From NCBI RefSeq assembly GCF_013348785.1, contig NZ_CP054691.1:2356001-2420000 (forward strand): a stretch of 64,000 bases of DNA, written 5' to 3'. Below are positions 17,701 through 25,849 of this stretch, in pieces (positions within the stretch are counted from its first letter, which is position 1; each line of letters begins with the position of its first letter). Below the pieces are notes generated by a model, which made no database searches, was not told where the DNA came from, and worked only from the letters and a program-made list of their open reading frames with translations. Both the position numbers and the translations under genes were made by a program. Source of the DNA: Gordonia sp. X0973. Its GTDB lineage: Bacteria; Actinomycetota; Actinomycetes; Mycobacteriales; Mycobacteriaceae.

Positions 17701-19382
17701 TCGACGCCGACCTGCAACAGCGAATCGGATTGGCCGCAGGGGTAGACGGCCAGTTCGACGCCCGGGAAGGTACGGCGGACGTGATCGGCCAGCTCGTCGA
17801 GGACGCCGGGGTACTCGTCGAGCAAGGCCCCGGCCAGCACGGTGATGAGTTCCCCGCCGGTGGCCAGCATGAGGTCGAGCAGCGCCGTCGTCGCCGCCAG
17901 CGGATCGCGGCCGATCACCAGCGCGTCGGATCCGATGTAGCCGAGCATGTCGCCGGGCTCGCTGGTCCCGGCCAGCGTCATCATCGCCTGTTCGGACCGG
18001 CGGACCGAGCCCCACCGGGTGCCTGCGGCGGCCTCGGCCATCGCGTACGCGTCCACGTCGGCCGATTCCGACGGGTCGTGGACGGCCAGCGCGGATAGGC
18101 ACTGCACCATCGAGAGCGTCGGGATGAAGACGACGGTCCGGTGCGCGGAGCGGGCGCCGGCCGCCACCGACACCAGTTCCTGGGAGGCGAGCTCACCGTT
18201 GGCCATGACGACGACGTGCGCGGCGTCGGTGGCGCGGATCGCCTCGGCGACCGCCGCGGCCGACACCCCGTCGTCGGCGGTGACGACGACGGCTCCCGCG
18301 TCGGCGAACAACTCCCTGGCCCCGCTGCCCTTCGCGATGACGACGACAGCGCGCTTATGCCGCGGCAGGGGTTCCTCCGGGTCGGAATCGCGGATCGCGT
18401 CGAGAGCGAAACACGAGATCCGCACGTCGCTGATCGCCCCGACGACGGCGCCGGCCTCCACCGCCTTGCCCGGCTCGTTGGTGTGCACGTGGACCGAGAA
18501 CCGTTCGCCGTCCGCGCTGTTGTCGCCGACGATGACCACGGCGTCGCCGATCTCGGCGAGGTAGTCGCGCAACCGGCCGATGCGGCCGTCGGCGATCCCG
18601 TCGAGCAGGTACATGACCTCGAAGTCCATGTCGCTGCTGCCGTCGCACGCCTCATCGGCGCGCAGGGCAGGCATATTGCCCTCCACCAGCAGGCCCCGAT
18701 AGTTGCGGCGGCGGTTCGCCACCCCGGTGAGGACCAGCACCATCGCGTCGAGCAGCACCAGCATTCCGCGGCCGCCGGCGTCGACGACCCCGGCATAGGC
18801 GAGTTCGGCGAGTTGCTCGGGTGTGTGCTCGAGGGCGTCCGCCGCCGCTTCCGCCGCTGCCCGTGCCAGATCGGCCGGGCTGGCCGCCGTGTTGTCGTGC
18901 GCGGCCGCCGCCGCTTCGCGCAACACGGTGAGCACGGTGCCCTCGCGGGGCTCGCTGACCGCGCGGACCGCCGCCAGCGACGCGAGCTGGAGGCCGCCGG
19001 CGAACAGCCGTGAGAAGGAATGATCGCGTTGCGCGTCGGCGATGGCCGCCGCATCGGCGACGCCGACCAGCACCTGCGACAGGATGATCCCGGAGTTGCC
19101 GCGCGCATTGGCGACGGCCGCATCGGCCATCGCCCGAGTCACCGTCGCGACGTCGGCGTCGCCCGGCGCCTCCTGCGCCGCATCGGCCGCGGCCGTCATG
19201 GTGAACGCCATGTTGGAGCCGGTATCGGAGTCCGGGATCGGGAAGACGTTGAGCTCGTTGATCTCCGCCCGCGCGGCAGTCAGCCCGTCGGCCGCCGCCC
19301 GTGCCCAGTCACGCAGCAATTGCGGGTTCACCCGAGGTGGGCGATCGCCGCGCGGTGCTGTGGTTGGGGCGGTATCCGACAT
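17697..19382 (-). CDS. DAK2-domain fatty acid kinase FakA-like protein
   Basis: A 561-residue protein with an N-terminal DAK2 nucleotide-binding domain: ELNVFPIPDSDTGSNM holds the metal/ATP motif DTGxNM, and ANARGNSGIILSQ is the second conserved loop. A middle domain and a C-terminal DegV-like domain complete the FakA layout. FakA phosphorylates fatty acids bound to FakB/DegV proteins; one DegV protein is at 2343-3188. In actinobacteria the activity is inferred, not proven by this sequence. The ATG at 19380-19382 is preferred over an upstream extension. It is cotranscribed with recG. Confidence 0.88.
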   Translation of the reverse strand: MSDTAPTTAPRGDRPPRVNPQLLRDWARAAADGLTAARAEINELNVFPIPDSDTGSNMAFTMTAAADAAQEAPGDADVATVTRAMADAAVANARGNSGIILSQVLVGVADAAAIADAQRDHSFSRLFAGGLQLASLAAVRAVSEPREGTVLTVLREAAAAAHDNTAASPADLARAAAEAAADALEHTPEQLAELAYAGVVDAGGRGMLVLLDAMVLVLTGVANRRRNYRGLLVEGNMPALRADEACDGSSDMDFEVMYLLDGIADGRIGRLRDYLAEIGDAVVIVGDNSADGERFSVHVHTNEPGKAVEAGAVVGAISDVRISCFALDAIRDSDPEEPLPRHKRAVVVIAKGSGARELFADAGAVVVTADDGVSAAAVAEAIRATDAAHVVVMANGELASQELVSVAAGARSAHRTVVFIPTLSMVQCLSALAVHDPSESADVDAYAMAEAAAGTRWGSVRRSEQAMMTLAGTSEPGDMLGYIGSDALVIGRDPLAATTALLDLMLATGGELITVLAGALLDEYPGVLDELADHVRRTFPGVELAVYPCGQSDSLLQVGVE

Positions 19383-19411
19383 CGCAATCGAGACTAGCCC
19401 AGCGCCCGGAT

Positions 19412-19441
19412 TTGGAAGCGACCATGCGCTGCGGCTATCCT
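19412..19441 (+). promoter_or_regulatory. Probable rpmB promoter
   Basis: TTGGAA (19412-19417) and TATCCT (19436-19441) are separated by 18 bp, about 95 bp before the L28 start. The spacing and hexamers fit a housekeeping sigma factor of the SigA type. An AAGGGAG ribosome site lies directly before the rpmB ATG. The divergent fakA gene starts at 19382, so its promoter must share this 150-bp interval. Confidence 0.45.
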
Positions 19442-19534
19442 TGTCAGGTTGCGTTCTGCGCCGGGCCGTCACCGACCCTGCGACCGGATTCCGCACGCTA
19501 GACCCAATTCTTTCGACGATCAAGGGAGTTCGAC

Positions 19535-19723
19535 ATGGCTGCCGTCTGCGACATCTGCGGCAAGGGCCCCGGCTTTGGCAAGTCGGTCTCGCACTCGCAC
19601 CGGCGCACCAACCGCCGCTGGAACCCGAACATCCAGTCCGTGCGAGTCGAGGTCGCGCCGGGTAACCGCAAGCGCAAGAACGTGTGCACGTCCTGCCTGA
19701 AGGCCGGCAAGACCACCGTCTAG
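19535..19723 (+). CDS. rpmB: 50S ribosomal protein L28, zinc-binding form
   Basis: A 62-residue L28. Cysteine pairs Cys5/Cys8 (CDIC) and Cys51/Cys54 (CTSC) show the zinc-binding C+ form. [15 protein letters not shown] is the conserved RNA-binding core. Actinomycetes often keep a second, cysteine-free L28 used under zinc starvation; that copy is not in this window. The gene is monocistronic, with a promoter upstream and a strong terminator 20 bp after the stop. Confidence 0.96.
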   Translation: MAAVCDICGKGPGFGKSVSHSHRRTNRRWNPNIQSVRVEVAPGNRKRKNVCTSCLKAGKTTV

Positions 19724-19742
19724 ACCTTCGGTACAACTGCTC

Positions 19743-19789
19743 CACCGCGACCCCCGACGGGCATCTGCCCGTCGGGGGTCGCGGTGTTT
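19743..19789 (+). terminator. Intrinsic terminator after rpmB
   Basis: A perfect 20-bp stem (19743-19762 with 19767-19786) closed by the loop ATCT, followed by a short T run. It is the strongest intrinsic terminator seen in the window. It separates rpmB from the crotonase gene, whose start is 24 bp further on. Confidence 0.85.
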
Positions 19790-19812
19790 GGCCGCGGTCT
19801 AGGCTGACCACC

Positions 19813-20604
19813 ATGACTGGTGAGCCCAATGTGACCTCTGCCGACGGCGTGCTGACCCTCGCCGTCTCGACCGCGGCCAACGGCACCGCGATGAACCCCG
19901 GCGCCGTCGACCAAGCGGCCGACGCGCTGGCCGAACTGCTCAGCGGCGCGCGCGACGAGCGGGTCATCCTGCTGGTCGGCAAGGGCAAGAACTTCTGTGC
20001 CGGCGGCGACGTCGCCTCCTTCGCCGCGGCCGCCGATCGCTCCGATTTCGTCCGCGACCTGGCCGTGCGGATGCACCGCATGATGGATCTGATGGTCTGC
20101 TCGGGACGGCCCGTCGTGGTCGCGGCCAAGGGCTGGGCGGCGGGGGCCGGCATGAGTTTCACCCTGCACGGCGACGTCGTCGTCGGCGGGACGTCGACCC
20201 GGCTGCGCCCCGCCTACAGCGGCATCGGCCTCTCCCCCGACGGCGGGATGACCTGGACGTTGCCGCGGATCGTGGGTGCGGCCCGGGCACGCGGAATCAT
20301 TCTCACCAACCGGGTGATCAGCGCGCAGGAGGCGCTCGACTGGGGGATCCTCTCCGAGATCGTCGACGACGATCAGGTCGACGCCCGGGCCCGCGAGATC
20401 GCCGTCGATCTCGCCGCCGGCCCGAGCGAAGCACTCCAGACGACCGCGCGGCAGCTGCGCGCCGATCCCTCGACGACGCTGGTCGAGCAGTTCGCCACCG
20501 AGACCCGCGATATCGCCCGTCTCGTCGGGGAACCCGAGGGTATCGAGGGAGTCAACGCCTTCGTCGAGAAGCGCAAGCCCGTCTGGAATCGTGAGCACGG
20601 GTGA
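19813..20604 (+). CDS. Enoyl-CoA hydratase/isomerase family protein
   Basis: A 263-residue crotonase. KGKNFCAGGDVASF forms the first oxyanion-hole loop and CoA site, AAKGWAAGAGMSF the second, and GIGLSPDGGMTWTLPR the active-site region. Where classical hydratases carry two catalytic glutamates, this protein has Asp at the second site (SPDGG), a pattern also found in isomerases such as PaaG. So an isomerase or other crotonase reaction is as likely as hydration. Acts in the cytoplasm on acyl-CoA. It has its own region downstream of the rpmB terminator. Confidence 0.85.
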   Translation: MTGEPNVTSADGVLTLAVSTAANGTAMNPGAVDQAADALAELLSGARDERVILLVGKGKNFCAGGDVASFAAAADRSDFVRDLAVRMHRMMDLMVCSGRPVVVAAKGWAAGAGMSFTLHGDVVVGGTSTRLRPAYSGIGLSPDGGMTWTLPRIVGAARARGIILTNRVISAQEALDWGILSEIVDDDQVDARAREIAVDLAAGPSEALQTTARQLRADPSTTLVEQFATETRDIARLVGEPEGIEGVNAFVEKRKPVWNREHG

Positions 20605-20635
20605 GCAGACCTGCCGTGGCGCTACCGTACTGGGC

Positions 20636-21187
20636 ATGATGGTGGACCGCGACCAGTTTCGCGTCGATATTGACGGCAACCAGTTCGAGGCGGCATGGCA
20701 CGCGCTGCCTTCCGCGATTCGGAGGTGGGACGCCGAGCCACATACACCATGCGAGGAAGGCGCGGTCACGATGATCGTTTGGGCGGCGATCGATCACGTT
20801 CCGGGTGTGGCGGAAGAATTGGAAATCCCGGCGGGTACGACGTTGTACCGGGGCGGCCATGGTGACGGTGACCTGCGCAGCGAGGATCGGCTGTGGCACC
20901 TCGAGATCAAGAGCCACTACTCAAAGATCAGTGAGGGCGAGAAGTGTCCGTCCAAATGTGGAGTCCTCAAGTCGCAGTTCGAGCACATGCTCGAGACCGA
21001 GGGGGCAAATGTGCGTCTACTGTGCCCCACGCGCAGAGTTGAGCACTTCCGTCGACAGGTATCCGGAGTATCGATCATGAGCTTCAGTGACTTCGCTTCG
21101 CTCGTTGAGGCGTCACTCGCGAGCGGAGGTGCACCATCGCTGTCGCCATTCGCCTGTGTACTCGCGGTTGAGTATCAGGTGTCGTAG
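20636..21187 (+). CDS. Unrecognised protein with an E-x-K motif
   Basis: A protein of about 183 residues that I do not recognise. An ATG at 20636 is chosen; a GTG at 20591 would overlap the crotonase gene by 14 bp. The stretch LWHLEIKSHYSK has the E-x-K pattern of PD-(D/E)XK nucleases, followed by a CPSKCG pair and LKSQFEHML, but no upstream acidic partner is certain, so this is only a hint. There are no membrane segments. Codon choice is less GC-biased at third positions than in the neighbours (TTT, ATT, TCA, AAT, CGT all occur), which suggests recent acquisition. Its 3' end overlaps an opposite-strand small frame. Confidence 0.6.
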   Translation: MMVDRDQFRVDIDGNQFEAAWHALPSAIRRWDAEPHTPCEEGAVTMIVWAAIDHVPGVAEELEIPAGTTLYRGGHGDGDLRSEDRLWHLEIKSHYSKISEGEKCPSKCGVLKSQFEHMLETEGANVRLLCPTRRVEHFRRQVSGVSIMSFSDFASLVEASLASGGAPSLSPFACVLAVEYQVS

Positions 21188-21337
21188 ATCCTCACAGGCC
21201 TCACCACCGCCCCAGACGCACACCTGGAGGGTCGTCGAAAAGCCTTGCGCAAGCGGGATTTCGGCGAGATCGGTGCTGATGATCGGGGCGCCGTCGGCTC
21301 GGCGGATGTCCAGGCGATCTTTGCGGCCGCTGGTCAC
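21113..21337 (-). CDS. Possible small protein or gene remnant between the HNH gene and the orphan
   Basis: A 74-residue frame starting at GTG. Its sequence looks protein-like (LDIRRADGAPIISTDLAEIPL, then a Cys pair in QVCVWGGGEACED). The same frame stays open upstream to the end of the DUF222/HNH gene and continues to read plausibly (ALVADHDAERLAETAVAL), though that part has no normal start codon. It may therefore be a decayed or shifted gene, or one translated from a non-standard start. It overlaps the tail of the opposite-strand orphan gene by 75 bp, so at least one of the two calls may be wrong. Confidence 0.35.
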   Translation of the reverse strand: MTSGRKDRLDIRRADGAPIISTDLAEIPLAQGFSTTLQVCVWGGGEACEDLRHLILNREYTGEWRQRWCTSARE

Positions 21338-21399
21338 CGTGTCAGTGAGTGCTACAGCGGTTTCGGCGAGGCGTTCGGCGTCGTGATCCGCGACGAGCG

Positions 21400-22890
21400 C
21401 TAGGCGGCCGCCTCAGCGGACGCCTGCTGCTGCGCCTTCCGACGTAGCCGTTCGCGGCGGTCCCACACCCCGTAGATGACTTCGGTGGCATAACCGAGGT
21501 CGAGGGGTCCGTTGCCTTCGGAGGTGAGGGCATCACGAGCGACGCGGTGGTCGGGATACCAGTCGGCGGGGCTCGCTATCGGCGGGGCGGGGTGCAACTC
21601 GCTGCCGGCGGGGGTTTGGAATCGGAATCGCTGCTTGCCCTGAGCGATGATGACGAAGTCCCCATCATGCAGCGCCCGATGGTGATACCCGCAGAGCAGG
21701 ATCAAGTTATCCGGGTCGGTGGTCCCACCGGCCGACCACGGCGTGACGTGATGCAGGTGCAGATGATGGGTGCGTTCACAGCCGGGTGCCTGACACGTCA
21801 CGTCGCGCATCGCGATCACCCGGATCAACGCGGCGTTGGCATAGCGGCGCTTACCACCCCACCACAGCACCGGCCCCAGCTGCGGTCCGGTGCTGTAGCG
21901 CGAATCGTCGTGGCCCACCGCCCGAGTCGACGCACCGCACCGCAACTCCTCATGCTGAGCCTCGGTCAAAGCAGGCCCACGGTCGAGGTACGCATGCGCC
22001 ATAGACGACGCCTCGCCGTCCGGGGTTCCGTGGATCGGGGTTTCGTGGATCGGGGTTTCGTGGACCAGGATCTCCGCTCCCGGGGCGACCTGCGGAATCG
22101 CCATCGCATCGAACACGGTATCGGCCATCGTCACCAACGCGGCAGCAATGTTGGCGGGAACTCCGCGCCACAGGTCGCGGGGTGGCTTACACCCCGCCTC
22201 GCCGCCGGCCGCCTCACCACCGGCCGCCTCACCGTCGGGCGCGACGGGCAGGTCGGGATCGCCCGTGGTGCGGGTCCGCTCGTACTCGGCGCGCACCAGC
22301 CCAGCGAGCAGATGAGCGCCGTCGACGGGGTTCAGGCGCACGCTGAGCCCCAGCGACCCGTCGTCGTTCCACCGCCACGACCCATACGACTCGATCGGCC
22401 TAGGCTCGACAGCAGTGCCGTCGATCTCTTGGTTCCGGTCGATCGGTCCCATCGCGGCGACGAATCTTTCCAACTGCGACGCCGTGGACGACAACGCGAG
22501 GTTGACCAGCTCGGGTTCCCGCTCCGCAGTGGCGACGCGGGTCAGGGCTCGCACCTTGGAGAACGACAACTCCCCGGCGAGCAGATGCTCGCGCACCATC
22601 GGCAACCCGCCCAACGCGTGGGCGACGCGGATGTGTTCCTGAGCGGTGCGCCGGTTCATCCCGGCCCGCCAGGACAACCACTGGGCACACGAATTCATCC
22701 CCGGCCCCGCCCACGCGCCGCGCGCGTCGAATTCGGCCAGGTACTCCAAGAACCGGCCGGTCAACGCGGCAATCTGGGCCGCGTACCCCAGCACCCGCTC
22801 CTCCAGATCCTCGTCGCCCAGATCAGCGGCAGCCGTGTCATCGAAAACATCCGAAGCGGTGTCCGAGGTGGCGTCTGACCTCATGTCCAT
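21400..22890 (-). CDS. DUF222/HNH endonuclease family protein (13E12-repeat type)
   Basis: A 496-residue protein with an N-terminal DUF222 domain (AQWLSWRAGMNRRTAQEHIRVAHAL) and a C-terminal HNH motif: CQAPGCERTHHLHLHHVTPWSAGGTTDPDNLILLC followed by HHRALHDGDF, here split to respect its length (Cys pair, His-His, Asn, His). Such genes are multicopy in actinobacteria and probably mobile or homing-like; no cutting specificity is known. The ATG at 22888-22890 follows GGAGG at good spacing, so I prefer it to the ATG at 22902. Short in-frame 15-bp repeats (HETPI and GEAAG units) vary its middle. Confidence 0.88.
   Translation of the reverse strand: MDMRSDATSDTASDVFDDTAAADLGDEDLEERVLGYAAQIAALTGRFLEYLAEFDARGAWAGPGMNSCAQWLSWRAGMNRRTAQEHIRVAHALGGLPMVREHLLAGELSFSKVRALTRVATAEREPELVNLALSSTASQLERFVAAMGPIDRNQEIDGTAVEPRPIESYGSWRWNDDGSLGLSVRLNPVDGAHLLAGLVRAEYERTRTTGDPDLPVAPDGEAAGGEAAGGEAGCKPPRDLWRGVPANIAAALVTMADTVFDAMAIPQVAPGAEILVHETPIHETPIHGTPDGEASSMAHAYLDRGPALTEAQHEELRCGASTRAVGHDDSRYSTGPQLGPVLWWGGKRRYANAALIRVIAMRDVTCQAPGCERTHHLHLHHVTPWSAGGTTDPDNLILLCGYHHRALHDGDFVIIAQGKQRFRFQTPAGSELHPAPPIASPADWYPDHRVARDALTSEGNGPLDLGYATEVIYGVWDRRERLRRKAQQQASAEAAA
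22021..22065. repeat. Three 15-bp tandem repeats inside the DUF222/HNH gene
   Basis: The unit ggggtttcgtggatc, with one substitution in the first and one or two in the last copy, occurs three times head to tail at 22021-22065. It encodes a repeated His-Glu/Gly-Thr-Pro-Ile on the minus strand. A second 15-bp repeat near 22205-22233 encodes Gly-Glu-Ala-Ala-Gly. Both are in frame, so copy-number change would lengthen the linker without breaking the gene. Confidence 0.8.
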
Positions 22891-23035
22891 AGCGGCCTCC
22901 ATAGAACTGTAGTTCGATTATGAGGCAACTCTATCCGGAACGTCTGACATCGAAGCCCACGCGAACACAGTGATCACAGTGATCGTTGAGGCTGATGAGG
23001 CGTTCCGCGGAACGCCTGGTGAAGCGCAGAGATCC

Positions 23036-23713
23036 CTACGGCAGGCGCCAATCCACCGGTTCGCAGCCGAGGTCTTCCAGCTCGGCGTTGGCCCGGCTGA
23101 ACGGCTTCGACCCGAAGAAGCCGCGCGACGCGGAGAGCGGCGACGGATGCGGGGAGGCGATCGTCGGCACGTCCGGCAGCCACTGCTCAAGATTCTGGGC
23201 GTCTCGTCCCCACAGGATCGCGACGAGCGGCTCGTCCCGCGCGGCGAGCGCCTTGATCGCGCATTCGGTGACCTGCTCCCACCCCTTGCCCCGGTGCGAG
23301 CCGGCCTCCCCCGCCCCGACGGTCAGCACCCGGTTCAGCAGGAGCACGCCGGCGTCGGCCCACGGGGTCAGGTCGCCGTTGCTCGGCCGCGGATACCCCA
23401 GGTCGGCGCAGTACTCGGTGTAGATGTTGTCCAGCGAACGCGGCACCGGACGGACCTCGGGCGCGACGGAGAAGCTGAGTCCGACGGCGTGCCCGGGCGT
23501 CGGATACGGGTCCTGTCCGACGATCAGCACACGCACGTCGGCCATCGGCCGGGTGAAGGCACGCAGAATGTGTTGCCCGGCCGGCAGGTAGGTGCGCCCC
23601 GCGGCGATCTCGGCGCGCAGGAATTCACCCAGTTCGGTGATCACCGGTGCGACCGGCTCGAGGGCACGGGCCCAATCGGGGGCGACGAGTTCGGAAAGCG
23701 GCTTGGGGGGCAT
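23036..23713 (-). CDS. ung: Uracil-DNA glycosylase, family 1
   Basis: Ung removes uracil from DNA to start base-excision repair. The 225-residue protein has the water-activating motif GQDPYPT (Asp68), the LLNRVLTV strand, and [11 protein letters not shown], whose histidine stabilises the leaving uracil. ATG at 23711-23713. It is followed at its 5' side by the carbonic-anhydrase-like gene 10 bp away and then thiL, all on the minus strand. The ung-thiL association matches mycobacteria. Confidence 0.96.
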   Translation of the reverse strand: MPPKPLSELVAPDWARALEPVAPVITELGEFLRAEIAAGRTYLPAGQHILRAFTRPMADVRVLIVGQDPYPTPGHAVGLSFSVAPEVRPVPRSLDNIYTEYCADLGYPRPSNGDLTPWADAGVLLLNRVLTVGAGEAGSHRGKGWEQVTECAIKALAARDEPLVAILWGRDAQNLEQWLPDVPTIASPHPSPLSASRGFFGSKPFSRANAELEDLGCEPVDWRLP

Positions 23714-23723
23714 CGTGTCCCAA

Positions 23724-24245
23724 TCAGTCGAGGCGGCGCAGGTTGTCGCGGTAGTACTGGGCGTTTTCGTAGTACATCGTGGTGTTGAGGTCGGCGTGGC
23801 CTTCGGGGACCTCGTAGTTCGCCCGAATCTTGGCCGGGACGCCGAGCGCCATCCTGCGGGCGGGCACCTCGAAGTCGAAGGGCACGACGGCGCCCGCGCC
23901 GACGATCGCCCCGTTGCCGACGGTCGATCCGTTGAGCACGATCGAGCCCGACGCGATGAGGACCTCGTCGCCGATCGTCGACCCCTCGATATGCGCGTTG
24001 TGCCCGACGACGCAGCGCGCACCGAGGACCGTCGCGTGGATCACCGTGCAGTGGATGACCGTGCCGTCCTGGATGTTCGTCTTCTCCCCGATCTCGATCC
24101 GCCCGTAATCGCCGCGCAGCACGGCGTTGGGCCAGATCGACACCCCGTCGGCGAGGGTGACGTCACCGATGACGACGGCGTCGGGATGGACGTACGTGTT
24201 GGCGCCGAGCTTCGGCTCGCGATCGCCCAATGCGTAGATGGCCAT
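23724..24245 (-). CDS. Gamma-carbonic-anhydrase-like hexapeptide-repeat protein
   Basis: A 173-residue left-handed beta-helix protein: repeated hexapeptides such as VVIGDV, VSIWPN, GTVIHC and ATVLGA, then a C-terminal helix ([16 protein letters not shown]). In gamma carbonic anhydrases zinc is held by three histidines, of the form H...GHxxxxHG. Here the first two are present (His65 and His82), but the segment reads GHNAHIEG: the usual third position is Glu87 and a histidine falls at 85 instead. Activity as a carbonic anhydrase is therefore doubtful, and a CoA- or metal-binding relative is possible. It lies between ung and thiL. Confidence 0.85.
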   Translation of the reverse strand: MAIYALGDREPKLGANTYVHPDAVVIGDVTLADGVSIWPNAVLRGDYGRIEIGEKTNIQDGTVIHCTVIHATVLGARCVVGHNAHIEGSTIGDEVLIASGSIVLNGSTVGNGAIVGAGAVVPFDFEVPARRMALGVPAKIRANYEVPEGHADLNTTMYYENAQYYRDNLRRLD

Positions 24246-24271
24246 ACAGGGGAATCTAGCCGCAGCGGCGA

Positions 24272-25246
24272 TCAGAGACTGTGCCACCCGTGGACTGTGG
24301 CCGGTTCTCCGTCGATCCGCACCGCATCGGCGGCCTTGTCGACGTCGCCGACCGGCCCCGATACCCCACCGATCACCGTCCAGCCGGGCGGCACCGAGCC
24401 GCGGTCCGCAAACGCGCCGAGCAGTTCGTGGTCCTCGCCGCCGGTGAGGGCCCAGGAGACGACGTCGGCGCCGAGGGCCCGCGCCACCCGCCGCGTCGCC
24501 TCGGTGATCGGGACGGCGGCCGAGTCGACGTCGACGACGACCCCGGAGGCGGCGCTCATCAGCCGCAACTCCTCGACCAGCCCGTCGGACACATCGGTCA
24601 GCGCGCTCGCACCGTGGCGGGCGGCCACCGGGCCCTGCGTGAGGTCGGGCGCCGGGCTGCGGAAGGCGGCGAGCACCTCGTCGGCGGCGTCGCCGGTGAT
24701 CTCCGAATCTCCGCTGATCAGCGCATATCCGGCCGCCGATGCCCCCAACGGGCCGCTGACCGCGAGCACATCGCCCGGTCGGGCACCGGAAAGCAGGATC
24801 GGCGGTTCGTCGTCGAGTACGCCGACCGCGGTGATGGACACCGCGATCTCCCCCGCCTCCACGAGGTCGCCGCCCAGCACCGCAGCGCCGAGTGCCGCGG
24901 CCCGCTCGACGACCCCGGTGTTGATCCCCTCGACGAGCGCGACCGGCGCCGATACCGGCGCGGCCAACGAGACGAGCACCCCGGTCGGGCGTGCCCCCAT
25001 CGCCGCGATGTCGGCCGCCGCGGCGGTGACCGCCCGCGAACCGATCTGCGCCGGTGACGACCACTCGACGCGGAAATGACGTCCCTGCACCGCGGTGTCG
25101 ACGCTGAGCACCGTCGCCCCCGGGGCGATGACGGCGGCATCGTCGCCCGGGCCGACCAGGGCACTGGGCGCCGCACGCGCCGCACGGGCGAACCGCGTCA
25201 GCAGGGCTCGCTCCCCCACTTCCCCGACGGTCCGCTGTCCTGCCAC
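24272..25246 (-). CDS. thiL: Thiamine-monophosphate kinase
   Basis: ThiL phosphorylates thiamine monophosphate to the active cofactor thiamine diphosphate. The 324-residue protein has LVGPGDDAAVI and VLSVDTAVQGRHF near the start (Mg-ATP site), DIAAMGARPTGVLVSLA, a second-domain DVSDGLVEEL and GGEDHELLG. These are the standard motifs of the PurM/ThiL fold. The start is GTG. No thiamine riboswitch was recognised upstream, where a DUF3515 gene begins divergently only 35 bp away. Confidence 0.94.
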   Translation of the reverse strand: MAGQRTVGEVGERALLTRFARAARAAPSALVGPGDDAAVIAPGATVLSVDTAVQGRHFRVEWSSPAQIGSRAVTAAAADIAAMGARPTGVLVSLAAPVSAPVALVEGINTGVVERAAALGAAVLGGDLVEAGEIAVSITAVGVLDDEPPILLSGARPGDVLAVSGPLGASAAGYALISGDSEITGDAADEVLAAFRSPAPDLTQGPVAARHGASALTDVSDGLVEELRLMSAASGVVVDVDSAAVPITEATRRVARALGADVVSWALTGGEDHELLGAFADRGSVPPGWTVIGGVSGPVGDVDKAADAVRIDGEPATVHGWHSL

Positions 25247-25281
25247 GATCGCCCAGTCTAGGCGTCGCTAGGCTGAAGCCC

Positions 25282-25833
25282 GTGGCCACCGACGACAGCA
25301 CCCACGACACCGACGCCCCCGACGACGATGCGGCCGGGCGTGACGGTCGGTTGTCCCCGGCGCTGCTCGCCACCCTGATCACCATCCCGATCATGGTTCT
25401 GGCCGGCTTCGTCACCTTCGCGGTGATGCGCGGGCACGGCGGCACCCAACTCGACTCGATGGCCGCCGCGCCTGGCTCCCAGGCCGCCTGCGCGCCGTTC
25501 CTCGCGGCCCTGCCCGACCGCCTCGGCGACTACCGCAACAAATCGGTCAGCGGCGACACCGTGCGCTGGCGCTCGGACAAGGGCGATGTCGTCGCGCTGC
25601 GATGCGGGGTCGCGCGCCCGGCCGCGCTGGCGCCGTCCTCCAGACTGCAAGTGGTCGACGCGGCACAGTGGTTCATCACCGACGAGTCGGACTCCGGCGT
25701 CGCGTACGTGGCCGTCGACCACCGCCCCTACGTCGCGCTCTGGCTGCCGCGAGACTCCGGCCCGGCGCCGATCAGCGAGGTCACCGCGGTGATCGACAAG
25801 CACCTGCAGCCCGGCCCGCTCGAACTGCACTGA
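25282..25833 (+). CDS. DUF3515 membrane-anchored protein
   Basis: A 183-residue protein of the actinobacterial DUF3515 family. An acidic N-terminus (DDSTHDTDAPDDDAAG) is followed by one membrane segment (LLATLITIPIMVLAGFVTFAV) and an outside domain with two cysteines (QAACAPF and LRCGVA) that may form a disulphide. GDTVRWRSDKGDVVALRCGV is the conserved core. Function is unknown. The start is GTG, close to and divergent from thiL. In mycobacteria a D-Ala-D-Ala ligase gene follows; here gpsA lies only 16 bp beyond. Confidence 0.85.
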   Translation: MATDDSTHDTDAPDDDAAGRDGRLSPALLATLITIPIMVLAGFVTFAVMRGHGGTQLDSMAAAPGSQAACAPFLAALPDRLGDYRNKSVSGDTVRWRSDKGDVVALRCGVARPAALAPSSRLQVVDAAQWFITDESDSGVAYVAVDHRPYVALWLPRDSGPAPISEVTAVIDKHLQPGPLELH

Positions 25834-25849
25834 GCCGGTCGGAGATCGG

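Noticed and set aside
21400..22890. Insertion sequence carrying the HNH gene
   Set aside because: No terminal inverted repeats, target duplication or transposase was found; DUF222/HNH genes are common as stand-alone genes.
25247..25281. TPP riboswitch ahead of thiL
   Set aside because: Only 35 bp separate thiL from the divergent gene, too short for a riboswitch, and no conserved core was seen.
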